Origin: an uncultured Bacteroidales bacterium
GTDB lineage: Bacteria > Bacteroidota > Bacteroidia > Bacteroidales > UBA932
Assembly (NCBI GenBank): GCA_944322575.1
Contig: CALUPK010000007.1
Coordinates: forward strand, 1-64,000
DNA: 64,000 nt
Direction of reading: 5' to 3'
Below, piece by piece: positions 60,344 through 64,000 of this stretch. The notes under the pieces are model-generated. The model was not told the origin of the DNA, made no database searches, and worked only from the letters and a program-made list of their open reading frames with translations. Position 1 is the first letter of the stretch. Each line of letters begins with the position of its first letter. The translations under genes and the position numbers were made by a program.

Positions 60344-60460
60344 ATGAAAGTTAAAGCATCCATCAAGAAGCGCAGCGAGGATTGCAAAATAGTAAAGCGC
60401 AAAGGCCGCCTTTATGTCATCTGCAAAAAGAATCCTAAGTTCAAGATGCGCCAGGGATAA
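60344..60460 (+). CDS. rpmJ: 50S ribosomal protein L36
   Basis: A 38-residue bL36 ([20 protein letters not shown], then [18 protein letters not shown]). The zinc site of the classical form (C, C, C, H) is incomplete: the first Cys is Ser11 and the His position is not His, leaving Cys14 and Cys27. It fits between infA and rpsM as expected. Confidence 0.95.
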   Translation: MKVKASIKKRSEDCKIVKRKGRLYVICKKNPKFKMRQG

Positions 60461-60495
60461 TTAAATGTGTAAAACAAATAAAAAAGTAATATAGT

Positions 60496-60873
60496 ATGGC
60501 ACGTATAGCCGGTGTAGATTTACCTAAAAACAAAAGAGGAGAGATAGGTCTTACCTATATCTACGGTATCGGCCGTAGTTCCGCCCGTAAGATTCTCACC
60601 GATTGCGGTATCGATTTCGACACCAAGGTGAGCGACTGGAACGACGACCAGATCGCAGCGATCAGGTCCACTATCGCTGAGCACTACAAGATCGAGGGTG
60701 AACTCCGTTCATCCGTACAGATGAACATCAAGCGTCTGATGGATATCGGATGCTACAGAGGAATCCGTCACCGTCTCGGACTCCCCGTACGCGGACAGAG
60801 CACAAAGAACAACGCACGTACACGTAAGGGTAAGAAGAAGACAGTGGCCAACAAGAAAAAAGCAACTAAGTAA
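60496..60873 (+). CDS. rpsM: 30S ribosomal protein S13
   Basis: A 125-residue uS13: [20 protein letters not shown] at the start, [12 protein letters not shown], and the C-terminal tail [20 protein letters not shown] that reaches the P-site tRNA. Confidence 0.97.
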   Translation: MARIAGVDLPKNKRGEIGLTYIYGIGRSSARKILTDCGIDFDTKVSDWNDDQIAAIRSTIAEHYKIEGELRSSVQMNIKRLMDIGCYRGIRHRLGLPVRGQSTKNNARTRKGKKKTVANKKKATK

Positions 60874-60886
60874 CAAGTAACTGAAT

Positions 60887-61279
60887 ATGGCAAAGAAAAC
60901 AGGAACAACCAATAAGAAGAGAGTCGTAAAGGTCGACGCCTACGGCGAGGCCCATATCTCATCGACTTTCAACAATGTGATCGTAACTTTGACCAACAGC
61001 CTTGGTCAGGTTATCAGTTGGTCTTCGGCCGGCAAGATGGGTTTCAGAGGTTCTAAGAAGAACACTCCCTATGCCGCGCAGGTAGCTGCCGCAGATGCTG
61101 CAAAGGTTGCTTATGACTTGGGATTGCGCAAGATAAAGGCATATGTCAAAGGTCCCGGTGCAGGTCGCGAGTCCGCGATCCGTACAATCCACGGAGCCGG
61201 TATTGAGGTAACCGAGATTATCGACGTGACTCCTCTTCCTCACAATGGATGCCGCCCTAAAGGACGCCGTAAAGTATAA
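60887..61279 (+). CDS. rpsK: 30S ribosomal protein S11
   Basis: A 130-residue uS11 with [39 protein letters not shown] and the ending [16 protein letters not shown]. Confidence 0.97.
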   Translation: MAKKTGTTNKKRVVKVDAYGEAHISSTFNNVIVTLTNSLGQVISWSSAGKMGFRGSKKNTPYAAQVAAADAAKVAYDLGLRKIKAYVKGPGAGRESAIRTIHGAGIEVTEIIDVTPLPHNGCRPKGRRKV

Positions 61280-61314
61280 ATTGGTTTAACACGACAGATT
61301 AAAAGTTAAGAATT

Positions 61315-61917
61315 ATGGCAAGATATACAGGACCTACCACCAAGATAGCCCGCAAGTTCGGTGAACCGATCTACGGTCCGGATAAGTATTTCGAGAAGAA
61401 AAACTATCCTCCCGGACAGCACGGAATGGCCAAGAAACGCAAAAAGATTTCCGAGTACGGAAACCAGCTGAAAGAGAAGCAGAAAGTAAAATATACCTAC
61501 GGTGTCCTCGAGAGACAGTTCCGCAACACCTACGCTAAGGCACGCAGGATGGAAGGCCGTACTGGTGTGAACCTCCTCCTCCTTCTCGAGTCCCGCCTCG
61601 ACAACATCGTTTACCGTATGGGCATTGCTCCTACACGTGCGGCTGCCCGCCAGCTCGTGTCCCACTGCCACATCGTTCTCAACGGTGAGGTCTGCAACAT
61701 CCCTTCGACTATAGTCAAACCCGGTGAGACTGTAGGCGTACGCGAGAGATCCAAGAGCCTCGAAGTTATCCAGAACAGCGTAGCAGACACCTGCAAGTAC
61801 GCATGGATCGAGTGGAACCGTGCGGATCTTTCAGGCAAGTTCCTCAATCTCCCTGAGAGAACCGAGATACCTGAGAATATCAACGAGCAGCTGATCGTCG
61901 AACTGTACTCCAAATAA
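61315..61917 (+). CDS. rpsD: 30S ribosomal protein S4
   Basis: A 200-residue uS4 with the S4 RNA-binding domain [20 protein letters not shown] and [20 protein letters not shown]. The N-terminal part lacks the zinc-binding Cys pairs of some relatives. It often autoregulates the alpha operon. Confidence 0.97.
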   Translation: MARYTGPTTKIARKFGEPIYGPDKYFEKKNYPPGQHGMAKKRKKISEYGNQLKEKQKVKYTYGVLERQFRNTYAKARRMEGRTGVNLLLLLESRLDNIVYRMGIAPTRAAARQLVSHCHIVLNGEVCNIPSTIVKPGETVGVRERSKSLEVIQNSVADTCKYAWIEWNRADLSGKFLNLPERTEIPENINEQLIVELYSK

Positions 61918-61928
61918 TAATTAACGTC

Positions 61929-62960
61929 ATGGCAATTTTAGCATTTCAGAAACCGGACAAAGTAATAATGCTCGAATCGACCGATACTTTCGGAAAATTC
62001 GAGTTCCGCCCGCTGGAACCCGGATACGGGATCACAATAGGCAATGCCCTGCGCAGAGTCCTGTTGTCCTCGTTGGAGGGATTTGCCATCACTTCCATAA
62101 GGATTGAGGGGGTAAGCCATGAATTTGACACTATCCCCGGCGTTATAGAGAGTGTAGTAGACATCATCCTGAACCTCAAGCAGGTTCGTTTCAAGAGAGA
62201 AGTAAAGGAAGAGGAGTCTGAGACGGTCAACTTTACAGTTACCGGCAAGCAGGAGTTCACAGCCGAGGACATCTCCAAGAACCTGTGCAACTTCTCAGTG
62301 CTCAACCCCCAGCTGCATATCTGCTCCATGGAGCCTACTGTGAAGCTCGTCGTAGAGCTGCACATCGGCAAGGGCCGCGGATATGTGCCTTCCGATGAGA
62401 ACAAGGTAGAGTCAGCACCCATGGGTACCATCCCCATCGACTCGATCTTCACCCCCATCAAGAACGTCAACTACTCAGTAGAGGACTACCGTGTGGAGCA
62501 GAAGACAGACTACGACAAGCTGAACCTCGAGATTACTACCGACGGCTCCATCCATCCCAAGGATGCCCTGACCGAGGCTGCCAAGATTCTCATCTATCAC
62601 TTCATGCTCTTCTCAGACGAGAAGATCTCTCTTGAGACACCTCCCGAGAAGAGTGCTCCCGAGGCACTCGACGAGGAGGCACTGCGCATGAGGCATCTGC
62701 TGCTGACCAAGCTCTCCGACATGGAGCTCTCAGTAAGGGCTCTGAACTGTCTGAAAGCAGCCGATATCGAGACATTCGCCGACCTTGTATCCCACCAGAG
62801 ATCAGAACTGATCCGCTTCAGGAACTTCGGTAAGAAGTCCATGAACGAGATTGACGTCCTGATGGACCGTGTGAAACTCACTTTCGGCATGGATGTCACT
62901 AAGTACAATATAGAAGTTAAAAAGAAGAAAACAGACGTAGAAAACAATGAGGCACAATAG
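61929..62960 (+). CDS. rpoA: RNA polymerase alpha subunit
   Basis: A 343-residue alpha subunit. The N-terminal dimerisation domain contains [20 protein letters not shown] and the C-terminal domain [20 protein letters not shown] then [19 protein letters not shown], the UP-element/activator-binding part. The stop overlaps rplQ by 14 bp. Confidence 0.97.
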   Translation: MAILAFQKPDKVIMLESTDTFGKFEFRPLEPGYGITIGNALRRVLLSSLEGFAITSIRIEGVSHEFDTIPGVIESVVDIILNLKQVRFKREVKEEESETVNFTVTGKQEFTAEDISKNLCNFSVLNPQLHICSMEPTVKLVVELHIGKGRGYVPSDENKVESAPMGTIPIDSIFTPIKNVNYSVEDYRVEQKTDYDKLNLEITTDGSIHPKDALTEAAKILIYHFMLFSDEKISLETPPEKSAPEALDEEALRMRHLLLTKLSDMELSVRALNCLKAADIETFADLVSHQRSELIRFRNFGKKSMNEIDVLMDRVKLTFGMDVTKYNIEVKKKKTDVENNEAQ

Positions 62961-63459
62961 GACAATCAATCATTTAGGACGCAAGAGCGGTCACCGCAAG
63001 TCTATGCTTGCCAACATGGCCTGCTCGCTGATCCTCCACAAGAGGATTGAGACCACCGTCGCCAAGGCCAAGGCTCTCAGAGTGTATGTAGAGCCCCTGA
63101 TCACCAAGTCGAAGGATGACTCCACCCACTCACGCCGTACAGTCTTCGCTTACCTGAAGCAGAAAGAGGCCGTGACCGAGCTCTTCCGCAACGTGGCTCC
63201 CAAGATCGCCGACCGTCCCGGCGGATACACCCGCATCATCAAGACCGGCTTCCGTCAGGGCGATGCCGCAGACATGGCGTTCATCGAGCTGGTAGACTTC
63301 AACGAGGCAGCTCTCGGAACAACCAAGGCAGCCGAGAAGAAGACCTCTACCCGTCGCAGCCGCAAGAAAGCAGCTCCCAAGGCAGAGGCCGCTCCTGCCG
63401 CCGAAGCCCCCAAAGCCGAGGCTCCCGCCGCTGAGGCGGAGGCCCCCAAGGCCGAGTAA
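62947..63459 (+). CDS. rplQ: 50S ribosomal protein L17
   Basis: A 170-residue bL17. Residues 1-125 are the normal domain ([20 protein letters not shown] and [20 protein letters not shown]). The remaining 45 residues are an Ala/Pro/Lys/Glu-rich tail with repeating APKAEA-like units, seen in several Bacteroidota and probably disordered. It is the last gene of the operon. Confidence 0.96.
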   Translation: MRHNRTINHLGRKSGHRKSMLANMACSLILHKRIETTVAKAKALRVYVEPLITKSKDDSTHSRRTVFAYLKQKEAVTELFRNVAPKIADRPGGYTRIIKTGFRQGDAADMAFIELVDFNEAALGTTKAAEKKTSTRRSRKKAAPKAEAAPAAEAPKAEAPAAEAEAPKAE

Positions 63460-63481
63460 TTCTCAGCCGTCCTCAAGCAGT

Positions 63482-63521
63482 AAAAAAAGCTGGTCCGCGA
63501 ACATTGCGGATCAGCTTTTTT
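63482..63521 (+). terminator. Terminator of the ribosomal operon
   Basis: AAAAAAGCTGGTCCGC pairs with GCGGATCAGCTTTTTT across a short loop, with one mismatch in 16 bp. The A/T tracts make it bidirectional in form. It lies 22 nt after the rplQ stop. Confidence 0.88.
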
Positions 63522-63537
63522 GATTGTATTATTTGCA

Positions 63538-63545
63538 TATATTTG
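63538..63545 (+). promoter_or_regulatory. -7 box of the GSCFA gene
   Basis: TATATTTG at 63538-63545, only 5 nt before ATG 63551, implying a leaderless or nearly leaderless message. Confidence 0.55.
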
Positions 63546-63550
63546 TCTTT

Positions 63551-64000
63551 ATGAAGATAGAAAAAGACACTACGGTGCTGTCGCTCGGTTCGTGTTTTTC
63601 GGCGGAGATGGGCAGGAGAATGGCTGCGGAGGGGATAGAGGTGTGCAACAACCCTTTCGGGGTGCTGTACAATCCGGCTTCGGTCGCCTCATTGCTGCTG
63701 CGCCTTGCGGACGGACGGCCCTTCGGACCGGAGGACGTCATCCCGCGGGACACCAATCCGGTGCGGGAGGGGCGGACGCGGAAAGCCGTCTCGCCGGAGC
63801 ATCGTCCCATTGCCCCTGATGGCGGGGGCTACGTTTCATTCCACCATCACGGCTCCTTCGCGCGGAAGACTCCCGAAGAGTTTTTAGAGCATGCCAATGC
63901 CTCGCTCGCCGAAGCCTCTGAGGCCTTCCGGCGGGCCAGGACCGTCATCATCACCTTCGGTACGGCATGGGTGTTCCACCATATAGAGCGGGACATCACC
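63551..64000 (+). CDS. GSCFA-domain protein (truncated by the window edge)
   Basis: The first 150 residues of a GSCFA family protein. The hallmark LGSCFSAEMGRRM is at residues 12-24, followed by NNPFGVLYNPASVASLLLRL, FHHHGSFARKTPEEF and IITFGTAWVFHH, matching the family's conserved blocks and resembling SGNH/GDSL-like hydrolases in fold. No signal peptide is visible. The N-terminus before GSCF is short compared with many relatives. Function is not established; context with the ribosomal cluster is not informative. Confidence 0.88.
   Translation, partial: MKIEKDTTVLSLGSCFSAEMGRRMAAEGIEVCNNPFGVLYNPASVASLLLRLADGRPFGPEDVIPRDTNPVREGRTRKAVSPEHRPIAPDGGGYVSFHHHGSFARKTPEEFLEHANASLAEASEAFRRARTVIITFGTAWVFHHIERDIT

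Noticed and set aside
1..64000. CRISPR arrays, insertion sequences, rRNA genes
   Set aside because: No regularly spaced repeats with unique spacers, no transposase, and no rRNA sequence was seen.

Overview
The window comes from a member of the Bacteroidota, most likely a gut Bacteroidales with a GC-rich core genome (a Rikenellaceae/Alistipes-type organism would fit, but I cannot fix the family). The evidence is the recurring TAnnTTTG -7 box, scarce Shine-Dalgarno sites, lineage-typical genes (DUF4270, DUF3098, DUF4294, BF3164-like lipoprotein, NagB/PIG-L fusion, GSCFA) and the S10/spc/alpha ribosomal gene order.

Region 1 (about 1-19,000) is an integrated mobile element loaded with anti-invader genes. 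Its backbone lies at the right end on the minus strand: tyrosine integrase (17568-18896), small helix-turn-helix proteins, a DUF3853 protein, an excisionase-like HTH, a RepA-like AAA ATPase and a zinc-finger/Toprim-like primase (13949-15160). No relaxase is visible. An iteron-like cluster of TGTCCC heptamers (13860-13923) separates the backbone from the cargo. The cargo contains an m5C methyltransferase-McrB-McrC operon (13795 down to 9188), a ParB-like/putative nuclease/second m5C methyltransferase operon (8990 down to 5754), a divergent trypsin-like protease and KAP-like NTPase pair (2780-5657), and a four-gene AT-rich cassette (604-2346) with an XRE regulator and a GIY-YIG nuclease, bracketed by two GC-rich direct repeats of about 342 bp. 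The first 62 bases form an interrupted palindrome resembling an Xer or attC recombination site. Base composition changes sharply inside mcrB, suggesting exchange of the recognition module together with the methyltransferase.

Region 2 (about 19,000-52,560) is chromosomal with ordinary housekeeping and niche functions. It holds a secreted WG-repeat protein with a caspase-like fold that has lost both catalytic residues; a MATE exporter; a TetR-controlled TolC/HlyD/ABC-2 efflux operon (23098-30048); tRNA-Leu(UAA); a lipoprotein; a complete biotin operon bioB-A-F-G-C-D divergent from a PAS/LuxR regulator; a decayed ThiF-like gene; purN; acpP-fabF; a starch-synthase-domain protein with a DUF4270 lipoprotein; ftsX-DUF3098-uppP-lpxH; and a glycyl radical enzyme plus activase that best match 4-hydroxyproline dehydratase (hypD/hypE), preceded by a possible cysteine-rich leader peptide. 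A NagB/PIG-L fusion follows.

Region 3 (52,700-63,521) is a ribosomal protein operon from rplP to rplQ, including secY, map, infA, rpmJ and rpoA, closed by a strong terminator. A truncated GSCFA-family gene runs off the right edge. Intergenic DNA at about 19.0-19.4 kb and 30.17-30.31 kb carries long near-perfect palindromes and a shared 19-bp repeat, one of which includes an inverted copy of the tRNA-Leu 3' end.
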